Assembly (NCBI RefSeq): GCF_900162695.1
Contig: NZ_FUIH01000007.1
Location: 2,356,001-2,420,000 of the forward strand
Direction: 5' to 3'
DNA from: Virgibacillus siamensis
Lineage (GTDB): Bacteria; Bacillota; Bacilli; Bacillales; Amphibacillaceae
Length of the DNA: 64,000 bases
Shown: in pieces, positions 27,767 to 36,636 of the stretch
Layout: the number at the start of each line of letters is the position of its first letter
Numbering within the stretch: the first letter of the stretch is position 1
The notes under the pieces: model-generated
Seen by the model: the letters and a program-made list of their open reading frames with translations, nothing else
Database searches by the model: none
What the model was told of the DNA's origin: nothing
Program-made: the position numbers and the translations under genes

Positions 27767-29197
27767 TTAACGTTCATTCAGTTTAGAAGGACGTACACCT
27801 TCTGGAATGGGATTGGTGTAGTCATGTTTGTTTCGAAAGGCTTGAAATTCCTTTTTAACATTATTCAAATCTTCTTCTGATTCAAATAAGGTAATTCCTG
27901 TTAATGCCATACTTCCGGCAGCCCGCAGCATTCCTCGGTTTGCAAAGCTGCTCAGCCCTTGTGACGTCATTTGCCACGTGTGCAACGCAGTGCCTAATGT
28001 TGATGTTGCAGAAGTTAATTGCGCTGTTGGCACAACCCAGCTGACATCAGCCACATCAGTAGATCCCGCCAAAATATTTTTTGATTCATAATATGGGGAG
28101 ATTGTATCTGCCAAATATTTACCGTCAAATTCACTTCCATCACCGTAATAACCGAAACCAGTCATCGGATCCAAAAAGTTCTCCCTTTCCAACTCGTTGA
28201 ATGTGGACCATATCTCCTTGGCAAATTCTTTCTCGCTCCCCGTTGGATTCCCCGTGCCGATGTCTTTTAAGTTTTTATATAGTATTTTCTCCAGGCTGCG
28301 ATTTTGAATATAGTTGGAACATGCTTTGTCAAACTCAATCGTTACTTCCGTTTCCGTCATCATAGCAGCACCTTCAGCAATTTTCTTTATTCGTTTATAC
28401 ATCCCATCAACCTGTTGTACTTTTGGTGCACGAATCAAATACAGAACCTCAGCATTTGCCTGGACAACATTTGGAGAGATACCTCCCGTATTTGTTACGG
28501 CATAATGGATACGTGCTTCTGGAATAACGTGTTCGCGCATATAGTTAACACCGACATTCATTAGCTCCACAGCATCCAGCGCGCTCCTTCCCAGGTGTGG
28601 AACATTGGCAGCATGGGCGGCTGTACCTTTAAACCGGAAAAATATTTGATAGTTTGCCAGACTTGATAGGCTCATAATCGCATTCGCCGGCGAAGGGTGC
28701 CAAGTCAGAGCAGCATCTACGCCTTCAAATACTCTTTCACGAACCATAAATGTTTTCCCGGAACCACCTTCTTCTCCAGGGCAGCCGAAAAACTTCACAG
28801 TACCGGGAAGATTGTTCTCTTCAAGATACTTTTTGACGGCACAGGCACTTGCAAATGCTCCTGTTCCTAAGAGGTTATGCCCACATCCATGACCAACATC
28901 GTGTTCCATTGGCTTATAAGACGTTTTATTTGGTTCTTGACTTAACCCGGATAATGCATCAAATTCGCCCAAAAATCCAATGACAGGGCCTCCCGATCCG
29001 TAAGTTGCCGTAAAAGCAGTTTCAATATTGGCAACATTCTGTTTCACTATAAATCCCTGCTTTTCACATTCCTTCGCCAAAAATTCAGATGAAGTGTATT
29101 CTTCAAATCTCGTTTCAGGATGATGATAGATAAAAGAACTTACTTCTTTAAAATAGGACTCATGATCTTTTAAATACTGTTCTACAAACGTTTTCAT
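27767..29197 (-). CDS. M20-family amidohydrolase, AbgB-like
   Basis: A 476-aa M20 hydrolase. YHHPETRFEEY is near the N-terminus, the metal motif DVGHGCGHNLLGTGAFA follows at ~100-117, and FFGCPGEEGGSGK at ~145-157 carries the catalytic Glu. DVSWVVPTAQLTSAT near the C-terminus is typical of AbgB. The start at 29197 has GGAGG 9 nt upstream. It opens the AbgB-AbgT-AbgA operon. It is a paralogue of the 24.9-26.2 kb hydrolase, so the two may form a heteromeric enzyme. Confidence 0.9.
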   Translation of the reverse strand: MKTFVEQYLKDHESYFKEVSSFIYHHPETRFEEYTSSEFLAKECEKQGFIVKQNVANIETAFTATYGSGGPVIGFLGEFDALSGLSQEPNKTSYKPMEHDVGHGCGHNLLGTGAFASACAVKKYLEENNLPGTVKFFGCPGEEGGSGKTFMVRERVFEGVDAALTWHPSPANAIMSLSSLANYQIFFRFKGTAAHAANVPHLGRSALDAVELMNVGVNYMREHVIPEARIHYAVTNTGGISPNVVQANAEVLYLIRAPKVQQVDGMYKRIKKIAEGAAMMTETEVTIEFDKACSNYIQNRSLEKILYKNLKDIGTGNPTGSEKEFAKEIWSTFNELERENFLDPMTGFGYYGDGSEFDGKYLADTISPYYESKNILAGSTDVADVSWVVPTAQLTSATSTLGTALHTWQMTSQGLSSFANRGMLRAAGSMALTGITLFESEEDLNNVKKEFQAFRNKHDYTNPIPEGVRPSKLNER

Positions 29198-29230
29198 TTT
29201 TTTATTCCTCCATATAGACTTCATGCTGCA

Positions 29231-29332
29231 CTACTGTATTGATTCTGTTTGAAGGTATTCCGACATTACCTTCGTTCCGTTTATAAGATTGCTTACTTCT
29301 GTATACTCCAAGGCTTTGTGGCCTAAATTTGG
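29231..29332 (-). pseudogene. Possible C-terminal remnant of an M20 peptidase
   Basis: Between the regulator and the AbgB-like gene, a minus-strand frame of 33 codons reads NLGHKALEYTEVSNLINGTK and so on to a stop at 29231. This resembles the final helix region of M20 peptidases (His...Glu-Tyr...Leu-Ile). It has no start codon or upstream in-frame body; stops precede it. It may be a decayed gene fragment. The resemblance is from memory of family patterns only. Confidence 0.35.
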
Positions 29333-29393
29333 TTAATTCAACCACGTAAATTTGCCAATAACTCCACTACCTCATTTTCATCAAAATTAATAA

Positions 29394-30713
29394 TTATGGA
29401 GAAAACAGAATGTTCTCTGTAAACTGGTACATAATTTTGGGTCTGCCTTTTTGTTTGGAATAGGCCGTTCCGCATTTTTCAATGACTTTGGCGTTTTCTA
29501 AATTCTTTAAAATCCTTCTGCCATTCCTGTCCGTACTTTGTAACCACCTGGAAATATCCTGTGATGTAAATGCCTGTTTATTGTATTTATGGGAATACAT
29601 GATAAGTCGAACAGCATCCCTAATATTTATTGTTTCACCATACTTTTCCATCAGTACCTGCTCAATATATTTCAAATCGAGCAAAGCGCTTTCATCGCTC
29701 GGATATTTAATAGTCGCTGCCTGTTGTTCATTAATGACCAGGATATGCGGCCGTTCGTCCTGTTTCATTTCATTTAAACCATAACGAACGTTTCGCTCAG
29801 CATGGGATACATTCTCGCCATAACCAATAACGACTCCAATGGACAACTTATCCCGTACCATAAATTCATGGATGAATTGAAAAAGACTTTTTTCAGACTC
29901 ATCATCTATTTCGCCTTTAGTAGTAAAAATAAAGTGCAATCCATCACCGACATCCACAAAGGATCCATTCATTTCCTCTGTAAGATGCATCAGCGCTTTC
30001 TTAATATCCAGCTCGTGGTGTTTCCACCTAAATAAATCATAAGCTTCATCTTCTGAAATTTCGTTCACAATTTTACATCCAACTACTGCCATCTGCATGC
30101 TCTCATACCGATTTGCCTGTGCACGTTCACACAACAGTTGAATGGTCAATTTAATGGATATATAGGAAGGTGTCAGTCGGTATGCCGGAATCCCTTCCGT
30201 TTTTAAAGCATCATACGTTGATTTAAGAGCGGTAATGGCAACTTCTGTTTTACCTTTTTCGTAAAGCGTTTTATGAAACTTTGTTAATTTAGCCAGGGTG
30301 TCATAACCCTCATAAGGCTCATTATAGTAAGTCAAAGCATCTAGATTATAAAATGCCATCACTTTGGACATTTCCTCATTGGTTATCGCATCAATGCTAA
30401 TATTTCGAAAAATCTTCCCCTGATTTAGCTGCGCATCCATTAAAATACCGAAAAAACTCGAACCATGAAGTGTAGGATAGCTTCCTTCCCCTGCAGTAAT
30501 GTACTTCCGCTCTATAGCCAGCGAATAATTCATAATTCCGGAAAACAGCCACTGATCAACCAATAATCTATTTTGCTTCAGAATTGATTTAATTTCACTT
30601 ACTTCCTGATAAATAAAGGGCTTAAATTCAATTTCCGGAAAATCATCAGCAACCTTTAATATGCGGCCAACTGACTCCCTCGGTCCAATAACCCCAATCG
30701 TGATATGCAACAT
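29394..30713 (-). CDS. Regulator with cyclase-like middle domain and C-terminal winged helix
   Basis: A 439-aa protein not confidently named. Residues ~1-90 look like a small alpha/beta sensor domain (ITIGVIGPRESVGRILKVAD). Residues ~225-330 resemble a degenerate nucleotide-cyclase/GGDEF-like fold (FVDVGDGLHFIFTTKG, LSIGVVIGYGENVSHAERNV), without a clear GGDEF motif. Residues ~350-430 look like a DNA-binding winged helix (TSQDISRWLQSTDRNGRRILKNLENAKVI). It lies upstream of the AbgB-AbgT-AbgA operon on the same strand and probably controls it. Its promoter overlaps a perfect inverted repeat, suggesting autoregulation. Confidence 0.65.
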   Translation of the reverse strand: MLHITIGVIGPRESVGRILKVADDFPEIEFKPFIYQEVSEIKSILKQNRLLVDQWLFSGIMNYSLAIERKYITAGEGSYPTLHGSSFFGILMDAQLNQGKIFRNISIDAITNEEMSKVMAFYNLDALTYYNEPYEGYDTLAKLTKFHKTLYEKGKTEVAITALKSTYDALKTEGIPAYRLTPSYISIKLTIQLLCERAQANRYESMQMAVVGCKIVNEISEDEAYDLFRWKHHELDIKKALMHLTEEMNGSFVDVGDGLHFIFTTKGEIDDESEKSLFQFIHEFMVRDKLSIGVVIGYGENVSHAERNVRYGLNEMKQDERPHILVINEQQAATIKYPSDESALLDLKYIEQVLMEKYGETINIRDAVRLIMYSHKYNKQAFTSQDISRWLQSTDRNGRRILKNLENAKVIEKCGTAYSKQKGRPKIMYQFTENILFSP

Positions 30714-30760
30714 TCATCACCACCTTATGAAATTTTCTGCTCACTCCCCCTTTTTTATAT

Positions 30761-30790
30761 TTAAGGAATTTATCCTTTATTATTCCTTAA
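30761..30790. promoter_or_regulatory. Perfect inverted repeat TTAAGGAAT-N12-ATTCCTTAA (operator candidate)
   Basis: Nine-base arms at 30761-30769 and 30782-30790 match exactly. The repeat covers the expected transcription start of the regulator gene, just downstream of its -10. Confidence 0.6.
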
Positions 30791-30794
30791 ATGC

Positions 30795-30823
30795 ATATTA
30801 CTAAAAATATTCAGTTATGTCTA
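30795..30823 (-). promoter_or_regulatory. Promoter of the cyclase-like regulator gene
   Basis: On the minus strand TAGACA (30823-30818), 17 bp, TAATAT (30800-30795). Confidence 0.5.
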
Positions 30824-30883
30824 TATTTTTTCAACTCTTAGAAATCATTTTTTTCCATCCTTTTTTGGTACCTGTTTAAACAC

Positions 30884-30907
30884 AAAAAAAGACTTATCCT
30901 TCAAGTC
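30884..30907 (-). terminator. Weak terminator after N-carbamoylase-like gene
   Basis: A short 5-bp stem (GACTT/AAGTC) is followed on the minus strand by seven T residues. The stem is short, so confidence is modest. Confidence 0.4.
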
Positions 30908-31001
30908 ACAAATGACCTTTTGGATTAGCCTTTTTTGAAAAAATGGTTTTTATGAATTGGTTACCCGATTGCCGGGACAGGGATCACTTACTTCTCCCTT
31001 A

Positions 31002-32291
31002 TCACCCCTGCAAATCCTCAATAAACGTCTTCAAAACTTGAATCGCCTTCACACAATCGTTTAATTCCGACCACTCCGCCGGATTATGACTAATGCCATC
31101 TTTACTTTGAACAAACAGCATGGCAATTGGCAATTCCGTTCCGACAATCATTGCATCGTGTCCCGCTCCGCTTGGCAACTTGAAACACTCCATATTATTA
31201 CCTTCGAAAGCTCTTTCCAAGTCTTTTTGTATTGTCTTCTTCACCGGAACCGGAGCAACACGTGTCTTTTCTTGTGTATCCAAGGCAACCTCATATGTTT
31301 TTGCAATACTTGTTGCAATCTTTAGCGTTTCATTGACTAGCCGATCCCTTGTTTCAGTATGAATATCCCGGATATCAACGTACAGCGTGACTTTTCCAGG
31401 AATTACATTAACCCCGTTTGGTTCCACAAATTGTTTCCCTACAGTTGCAACAGCGGAATCACTAATCGTTGCAGGTAATTTATTTACCTCAACAATAAAT
31501 TCACTGGCAGCAACCAGTGCATCATGCCGGTCATTCATTGGGGTGTTCCCTGCATGACCTGCCTTCCCTTCAAAAGTTAGTTCGAGCCAGCAGGGTCCGG
31601 CAATACCGGTTACAATGCCACACGGAAGTCCTTTTTTCTCAAGGCGCTTTCCCTGCTCAATATGTACTTCAATGAACATTTCAATGTCAGTTGGATTACG
31701 CTTGGCATTTGAATAACTGTCCACACTCAAATCAATATCTTCCAATACTTCGGAAAAACTCCAACCATTTTGGTCGTGAAACTTTTTCTTTTCTTCCAAA
31801 TTGCCTTTACCCATCATCGCTTCACTGCCATTCAGACCACCGCTGAACCGGGAACCTTCCTCATCGGAAAAAATCACCACTTCAAAAGGTTTATTCGGAT
31901 GATACCCGGTTTCCCTCCATGCCTCGGCAACCTCCAGCGCTGCCAACACACCTAATGGCCCGTCGAAATGACCGCCATTAGGCACACTGTCAACATGGGA
32001 ACCACTCAAAATTGCCGGAACATTGGAATGCTTTCCTTCCAGACGTCCAAACACATTACCGGCACCATCTGTATGTACGTCCAAACCAGCTTCCCGCATC
32101 CAGCCAGCAACCAGATCCTTTGCCCTCTTTTCTCCTTTTGAAAACCCTGGACGGTTGGAACCGTTATCCTTGGTCAGTCCAATTTTTGCTATTTCATGCA
32201 GACGATTGGCCAGCCTTTCGCCATATATACCGTTTCCATCATTACCATCGTCATATGATTTAAGCAGCTCCGCACACAAATCGTTCACCAT
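31002..32291 (-). CDS. M20-family hydrolase, N-carbamoyl-L-amino acid hydrolase/allantoate amidohydrolase type
   Basis: A 429-aa metal-dependent amidase. Motifs include GSHVDSVPNGGHFDGPLG (~85-102; His and Asp metal ligands), FSDEEGSRF (~130-138; catalytic Glu pair), EVHIEQGKRLE and a C-terminal PSGAGHDAM. These define the ureidohydrolase branch, which removes carbamoyl or ureido groups from N-carbamoyl amino acids or allantoate. The start at 32291 has AGGAGGG upstream. It shares the strand with an amidohydrolase and a membrane transporter gene (spacing 72 and 15 bp), likely one operon. The exact substrate is not visible. Confidence 0.9.
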   Translation of the reverse strand: MVNDLCAELLKSYDDGNDGNGIYGERLANRLHEIAKIGLTKDNGSNRPGFSKGEKRAKDLVAGWMREAGLDVHTDGAGNVFGRLEGKHSNVPAILSGSHVDSVPNGGHFDGPLGVLAALEVAEAWRETGYHPNKPFEVVIFSDEEGSRFSGGLNGSEAMMGKGNLEEKKKFHDQNGWSFSEVLEDIDLSVDSYSNAKRNPTDIEMFIEVHIEQGKRLEKKGLPCGIVTGIAGPCWLELTFEGKAGHAGNTPMNDRHDALVAASEFIVEVNKLPATISDSAVATVGKQFVEPNGVNVIPGKVTLYVDIRDIHTETRDRLVNETLKIATSIAKTYEVALDTQEKTRVAPVPVKKTIQKDLERAFEGNNMECFKLPSGAGHDAMIVGTELPIAMLFVQSKDGISHNPAEWSELNDCVKAIQVLKTFIEDLQG

Positions 32292-32363
32292 TATGATTAC
32301 CCTCCTGTACATAAAAATAAAAGGAAACATGCCCAATACAAGACACATTTCCTTATAACGTAT

Positions 32364-33608
32364 TTATTCCAACACGTTTTTTTCAATCTTTCCGTTTTTC
32401 ACGACAACCTGGATTGTATCATTATCCGCTAACGCATGAATATCATCTAATGGATTCCCCTGCACTACCACAACATCGGCAAGTTTTCCTTCCTCGAGCG
32501 TCCCAATGTCACTTTCCCAGCCAAGACATTCTGCAGCTGTTTTTGTTGAAGCAACAATTGATTCCATTGGTGTCATCCCAATGTCTGTCATCAGACCCAG
32601 TTCGCGAAGATTCGTACCATGTTTCATCACACCGGCATCGGTCCCCATCGCAATTTTGACTCCGGCCTCATGCGCTTTTGCAATACTTGCTTTATGATAT
32701 TCAATTACCTCTTTTGATTTTTCAACTGCTGTATCCGGCATCCCTTTTTCGTTTGCCGTTTCAAGCACCGCTACCGGGGCAAGCAATGTCGGCACCAGAA
32801 ATGTCCCATTCTCCAGCATCATCTCAATTGCTTCATCATCCAGAAAAATACCATGTTCAATTGAGTGCACTCCTGCTTTTACCGCATTTTTAATCCCTTC
32901 CGCACCTTGGGCATGCGCCATTACTTTAACACCTTTTCGGAACTTACCCTCCTGAACAATTGTTTGCAATTCCTCCGGTGAAAACTGTGTAAATTCCGGA
33001 TGATCAGTTGCACTTAACACACCACCTGTTGCGTGTACCTTGATCACCTCTGCCCCTGCACGAAGCATTTCACGTGTTTTTTTCCGTACTTCTTCCACCC
33101 CATCACATTTTCCATGAGGCATGCCGGGATAACCCGAAGGAAGCAAGTCCTGTACACTTCCCGAAACAGTATAACCGTCTCCATGCCCTCCCGTTATTGT
33201 CAAAGCATTAATACTTAACTGGAGCCGCGGTCCGGAAATCAGACCTTCTTCCACAGCTTTTTTCACACCCAGATCGGTCCCCAATGCATCACGTACAGAA
33301 GTAACACCGGCATGCAGTGTATTTTTCAAATATTGCGCTGCCTGAAAATACATGAACGAGAATGGTGTCTCTAATCGCTGGGCAATTGGAGCAAATTCCA
33401 TCATCATATGAACGTGCGAATCAATAATTCCCGGAAGAATTGTACCGCCTTTCGCATCCACAATCGATTCATCACCAGATACGGTATAGCCTTCTTCAGC
33501 GCCGGCATATACGATTTTATTTCCTTCGATTGCCACCAATGCCTGTTGCTTAGGCTCTCCACCGTTCCCGTCTATTAATAATCCATTTTTAATAATTGTT
33601 TTCCCCAT
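32364..33608 (-). CDS. Metal-dependent amidohydrolase (imidazolonepropionase/prolidase-like)
   Basis: A 414-aa amidohydrolase-superfamily enzyme. The first metal site is GIIDSHVHM (~68-76), the carboxylated-Lys/metal region is VIKVHATGG (~190-198), His ligands are in VMAHAQG and SIEHGIFLDD, and the last Asp is in AMGTDAGV (~325). It ends with the usual beta-sandwich (GTLEEGKLADVVVVQGNPL in outline). Related proteins open cyclic amides or cleave Xaa-Pro dipeptides. GGGAGTG supports the start at 33608. Operon context suggests it works before or after the ureidohydrolase. Confidence 0.87.
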   Translation of the reverse strand: MGKTIIKNGLLIDGNGGEPKQQALVAIEGNKIVYAGAEEGYTVSGDESIVDAKGGTILPGIIDSHVHMMMEFAPIAQRLETPFSFMYFQAAQYLKNTLHAGVTSVRDALGTDLGVKKAVEEGLISGPRLQLSINALTITGGHGDGYTVSGSVQDLLPSGYPGMPHGKCDGVEEVRKKTREMLRAGAEVIKVHATGGVLSATDHPEFTQFSPEELQTIVQEGKFRKGVKVMAHAQGAEGIKNAVKAGVHSIEHGIFLDDEAIEMMLENGTFLVPTLLAPVAVLETANEKGMPDTAVEKSKEVIEYHKASIAKAHEAGVKIAMGTDAGVMKHGTNLRELGLMTDIGMTPMESIVASTKTAAECLGWESDIGTLEEGKLADVVVVQGNPLDDIHALADNDTIQVVVKNGKIEKNVLE

Positions 33609-33623
33609 TGATAACACTCCCAT

Positions 33624-34796
33624 TTACAAAGTTTGAACTAGAATACCCGCTATAAGAACGGACACAATTGTCACGGTTGTAAAACCGCCAATTAACATTG
33701 GAGTTAGCAGTTCATTAAAAATTTGTTTTTCCTCTTCCTCATTCTCTGCAACACTCCGACTTACCTCTTCACACAAAATATAATCACCAGGAAAGCCGAA
33801 CAACGCGGTTAATGCAACTGGCATTCCTTTATATGGATGCCAATTGACCAGTTTCGAGGTTAAATAGCCCCCAATACTAAGTCCGGCCGTTCCAAGCACC
33901 AATATCAAAATAATGCTTGGCAGATTCTCCAGTGCATCCTGTGGACTTACATTCCCCATCGTTCCAATAACAACGAAAATGATTGCAAGCATCGTAATCG
34001 TGAATGAATTCGCCCTTTCAAGAGATTTTTCCTCAAATAAGCCGAGCTTCAGGCCAACTACACCAATTGCCAAACACCACAGACTGTAGTGAATCGGCGT
34101 AATTTCTCCTAGCGCAATACCAATGGATGCACCAACAAAGATGAAAAACAGCTTTAACGTTGCACTGGATTTCAGCGGGCTTACCTTTTTGGCACCCTTT
34201 TCTTCTTTTATCGTTGCTGCTGCCAGTTGATCCGCAGCAACATAGCTGCCATTATTCATCTCTTTTTTCATCTTCACCGCATATCGCCGCATAAAATTCA
34301 TCGCAAGCGGCATTCCGAGAACTCCCTGAAATGCTACGATTAATGCAGGAATTACAACAAGACTGGAAAGACCCAGCTCAGTCAGTTTTTCCGATGTAAC
34401 AATTAATGCTATGATACCGCCGCTTACCGGTCCAACACCAGCAACTGCCGTCGGATAGTCGTAAACCAATGGAACAATAATCAAAATCAGCGTCCCGGAT
34501 ACCAAAATACCACCTAAAGCAACAAGCACAGCCTTATACTGGCGCTTCAAAGTAGTAAAAGGTATGAGCGTACCCATATGCAAAATGGCCGGACCGACTA
34601 AAATAGCACCCAAAGCCGCAAACGTTGACTTCTCTAAGATATCTTCCGGAAAGATACCCGTCCATTTACAAACGAGGAATCCGACCATTGCTGTTAAAAG
34701 CATTGGTACTCTTGCCCTGGATATAATGGATAACCATTCACCCAGTGCGATTAACGCAAAAATGATAACTGTTGCTATAAGTGGATTGCTTAGCAT
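33624..34796 (-). CDS. Unrecognised polytopic membrane protein, probable transporter
   Basis: A 390-aa protein with about 10-11 hydrophobic segments and a charged loop around 185-215 (MKKEMNNGSYVAADQLAAAT, then KEEKGAKK). It has two similar-looking halves, each with glycine-rich segments (GVGPVSGGIIALIV and ALFGFPGDYILCEEV), as in inverted-repeat carriers such as GltS- or 2-keto-gluconate-permease-like folds. I do not recognise the family. It is 15 bp upstream of the amidohydrolase gene and probably imports that pathway's substrate. Confidence 0.6.
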   Translation of the reverse strand: MLSNPLIATVIIFALIALGEWLSIISRARVPMLLTAMVGFLVCKWTGIFPEDILEKSTFAALGAILVGPAILHMGTLIPFTTLKRQYKAVLVALGGILVSGTLILIIVPLVYDYPTAVAGVGPVSGGIIALIVTSEKLTELGLSSLVVIPALIVAFQGVLGMPLAMNFMRRYAVKMKKEMNNGSYVAADQLAAATIKEEKGAKKVSPLKSSATLKLFFIFVGASIGIALGEITPIHYSLWCLAIGVVGLKLGLFEEKSLERANSFTITMLAIIFVVIGTMGNVSPQDALENLPSIILILVLGTAGLSIGGYLTSKLVNWHPYKGMPVALTALFGFPGDYILCEEVSRSVAENEEEEKQIFNELLTPMLIGGFTTVTIVSVLIAGILVQTL

Positions 34797-35096
34797 AAAA
34801 TTCCTCTCCCCCCCTTATTGAAAAAACCAAGCATATTAATATCAGAAGATACTAATAATTACGTGTTTACAATTATACATCAACACATCAATTAGCGATA
34901 AATGTGCTTGGCAATTTTCTTAAAATTCAATGGATAATAAAAATAATGTTACTAGATTATCATACATTTTTGATAAATGAAAGAATGCTATCCAAGTAAT
35001 GTTAGTGTCATATTATACCATGGTTTTACATTGACAAAATCACCGTCCAGACAGCATAGTAAATATAAGAAAACCATCATAGAAAGGTAAATAACA
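34797..35096. other. Divergent intergenic region before TetR gene
   Basis: About 300 bp, AT-rich, holding the TetR promoter at its right side. A TATAAT-like box for the leftward operon is visible near 34870 but no convincing -35. Nothing else is recognised. Confidence 0.5.
35031..35060 (+). promoter_or_regulatory. Promoter of TetR regulator gene
   Basis: TTGACA (35031-35036), 18 bp, CATAGT (35055-35060); the start codon is 37 nt downstream. Confidence 0.5.
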
Positions 35097-35636
35097 ATGG
35101 CTAAAAATGATACTCGATATAAAATTCTGGAAGCAGCTTCAAGTATTGTACAGGAAGACGGAATATTAGATTTAACCTTGGAAGCAGCGGCTGATCGGGC
35201 TGGTGTCAGTAAGGGCGGGCTGCTGTATCACTTTCCTTCCAAGGATGCGCTCATCGGGGGAATGGTTCAATATCTGATGGAGAATTACGCAGCCAGTATG
35301 CAGCAGGAAGCGGATCAGGATCCTGACGAAAAAGGGAGATGGACACGTGCTTTTATTAAAGAAACCTTTCAACAGAGCACACCATCAAAAAATATGGATG
35401 CCGGATTAATGGCAGCAGCAGCCTTCAATCCCGATTTGTTAAAACCGGTGCAGGATGCATATGAAAATTGGCAGCAAAAAATTGAAAATGATGGATTTGA
35501 ACCAGTTAATGCCACCATCTTACGTCTTGCAGTGGACGGCCTCTGGTTTTCAGAAATTTTTGGACTGGCCCCCCTTGAAAAAAACAGGCGCGCTAAAGTT
35601 CTGGAAAGGCTGATTCAATTGACAAAGGAAAAATAA
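35097..35636 (+). CDS. TetR-family transcriptional regulator
   Basis: A 179-aa regulator with a typical N-terminal helix-turn-helix (LEAAADRAGVSKGGLLYHFPSK at ~27-48, quoted in outline) and an all-helical ligand domain. GAAAGGT precedes the ATG. It is divergent from the transporter-amidohydrolase-ureidohydrolase operon, the natural candidate for its control. Its ligand is unknown. Confidence 0.92.
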   Translation: MAKNDTRYKILEAASSIVQEDGILDLTLEAAADRAGVSKGGLLYHFPSKDALIGGMVQYLMENYAASMQQEADQDPDEKGRWTRAFIKETFQQSTPSKNMDAGLMAAAAFNPDLLKPVQDAYENWQQKIENDGFEPVNATILRLAVDGLWFSEIFGLAPLEKNRRAKVLERLIQLTKEK

Positions 35637-35704
35637 GCAATGGCTACAGCAATTTTGTCTCGTCCATTATTTCCTTCCCGAACACGAAAAGTGTCACAAG
35701 CGGC

Positions 35705-35742
35705 TGAAAATGAAAACCCCGTACCACCAAACATGGTACGGG
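35705..35742 (-). terminator. Terminator of the second sugar ABC operon
   Basis: An 8-bp GC-rich stem (CCCGTACC/GGTACGGG) is followed on the minus strand by GGTTTTCATTTT. It lies about 50 bp beyond the last permease gene and may act in both directions, since the TetR gene converges on it. Confidence 0.7.
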
Positions 35743-35794
35743 AAATCCTTTCGACATATTACGGCAAATTCCGGGTGGTGCCAGAAACCTATAT

Positions 35795-36622
35795 TTACCC
35801 CTTCTTCCCACTCAAAGCAATCCCTTCAACAAAGGCCTTTTGAAAAAATACAAATATAATAATAAGTGGCCAGGATGCCAAAAATGTTCCTGCCATTAAG
35901 AGTGGATAATTAGTGCTATACTGCCCCTGCAATGAAGCCAATCCTGCCGATAAAGGCATTTTCTCCGGTGAACTATTCACAATTAACGGCCATAATAAAT
36001 CATTCCAAGACCAGATAATAGTAAATATCGCCAAGGCAATTAAACCCGGCTTTGCCAATGGAAGCATAATCCTCCAATAAATCTGGAAGTGATTACACCC
36101 ATCCAGTTTAGCAGCTTCTTCCAGTTCATCAGGCATTGTCATAAAGAATTGCCTTAATAAAAATGTTCCAAACGCACTGAACAGTCCAGGCAGTACTAGA
36201 GCTGTTAATGTATTAAGCAAACCTAAATTTGCTATAATTTGATACTGCGGAATTAAAAAGGCCTGAGGAGGAACCATTAATACTGAAAGATAAAGTATAA
36301 AAAAGAAATTCCTTCCTGGAAACTTTATTCTCGCAAAGGCATAGGCAGCTAAAGAACAAAGGAATAATTGCCCTACTGTTTTTGCAACTGTTGTTATAAA
36401 CGTATTCCAATAAAACCTTCCAAATGGCAATGATTCAAATACATCCTTGTAATTGCTCCATTGAAAATCAGATGGAAAAATGACAGGTGGTACATGGACG
36501 GCCTCTTCCAATGATTTTAAGGATGTTAACACCATCCATAAAAATGGTCCGAACATTAAAATCGAGCCTGAAATAAGCAAAATATGAATAACAAGTTTAC
36601 GTGATTTGGACAGAGTATTCAT
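35795..36622 (-). CDS. Sugar ABC transporter permease (MalG type)
   Basis: A 275-aa membrane protein with six predicted segments; it begins with a helix and FLWMVLTSLKSLEEA. The EAA loop is EEAAKLDGCNHFQIYWRIML (~165-185), although the usual Gly-Ala is Gly-Cys here. It is the last gene of a binding protein-permease-permease operon, 14 bp after its partner. AAAGGGAG supports the start. No ATPase gene is present. Confidence 0.92.
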   Translation of the reverse strand: MNTLSKSRKLVIHILLISGSILMFGPFLWMVLTSLKSLEEAVHVPPVIFPSDFQWSNYKDVFESLPFGRFYWNTFITTVAKTVGQLFLCSLAAYAFARIKFPGRNFFFILYLSVLMVPPQAFLIPQYQIIANLGLLNTLTALVLPGLFSAFGTFLLRQFFMTMPDELEEAAKLDGCNHFQIYWRIMLPLAKPGLIALAIFTIIWSWNDLLWPLIVNSSPEKMPLSAGLASLQGQYSTNYPLLMAGTFLASWPLIIIFVFFQKAFVEGIALSGKKG

Positions 36623-36636
36623 TCAAAACACTCCCT

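Noticed and set aside
35640..35843. 67-codon plus-strand frame after the TetR gene
   Set aside because: It spans a terminator hairpin and has no family resemblance; not supported.
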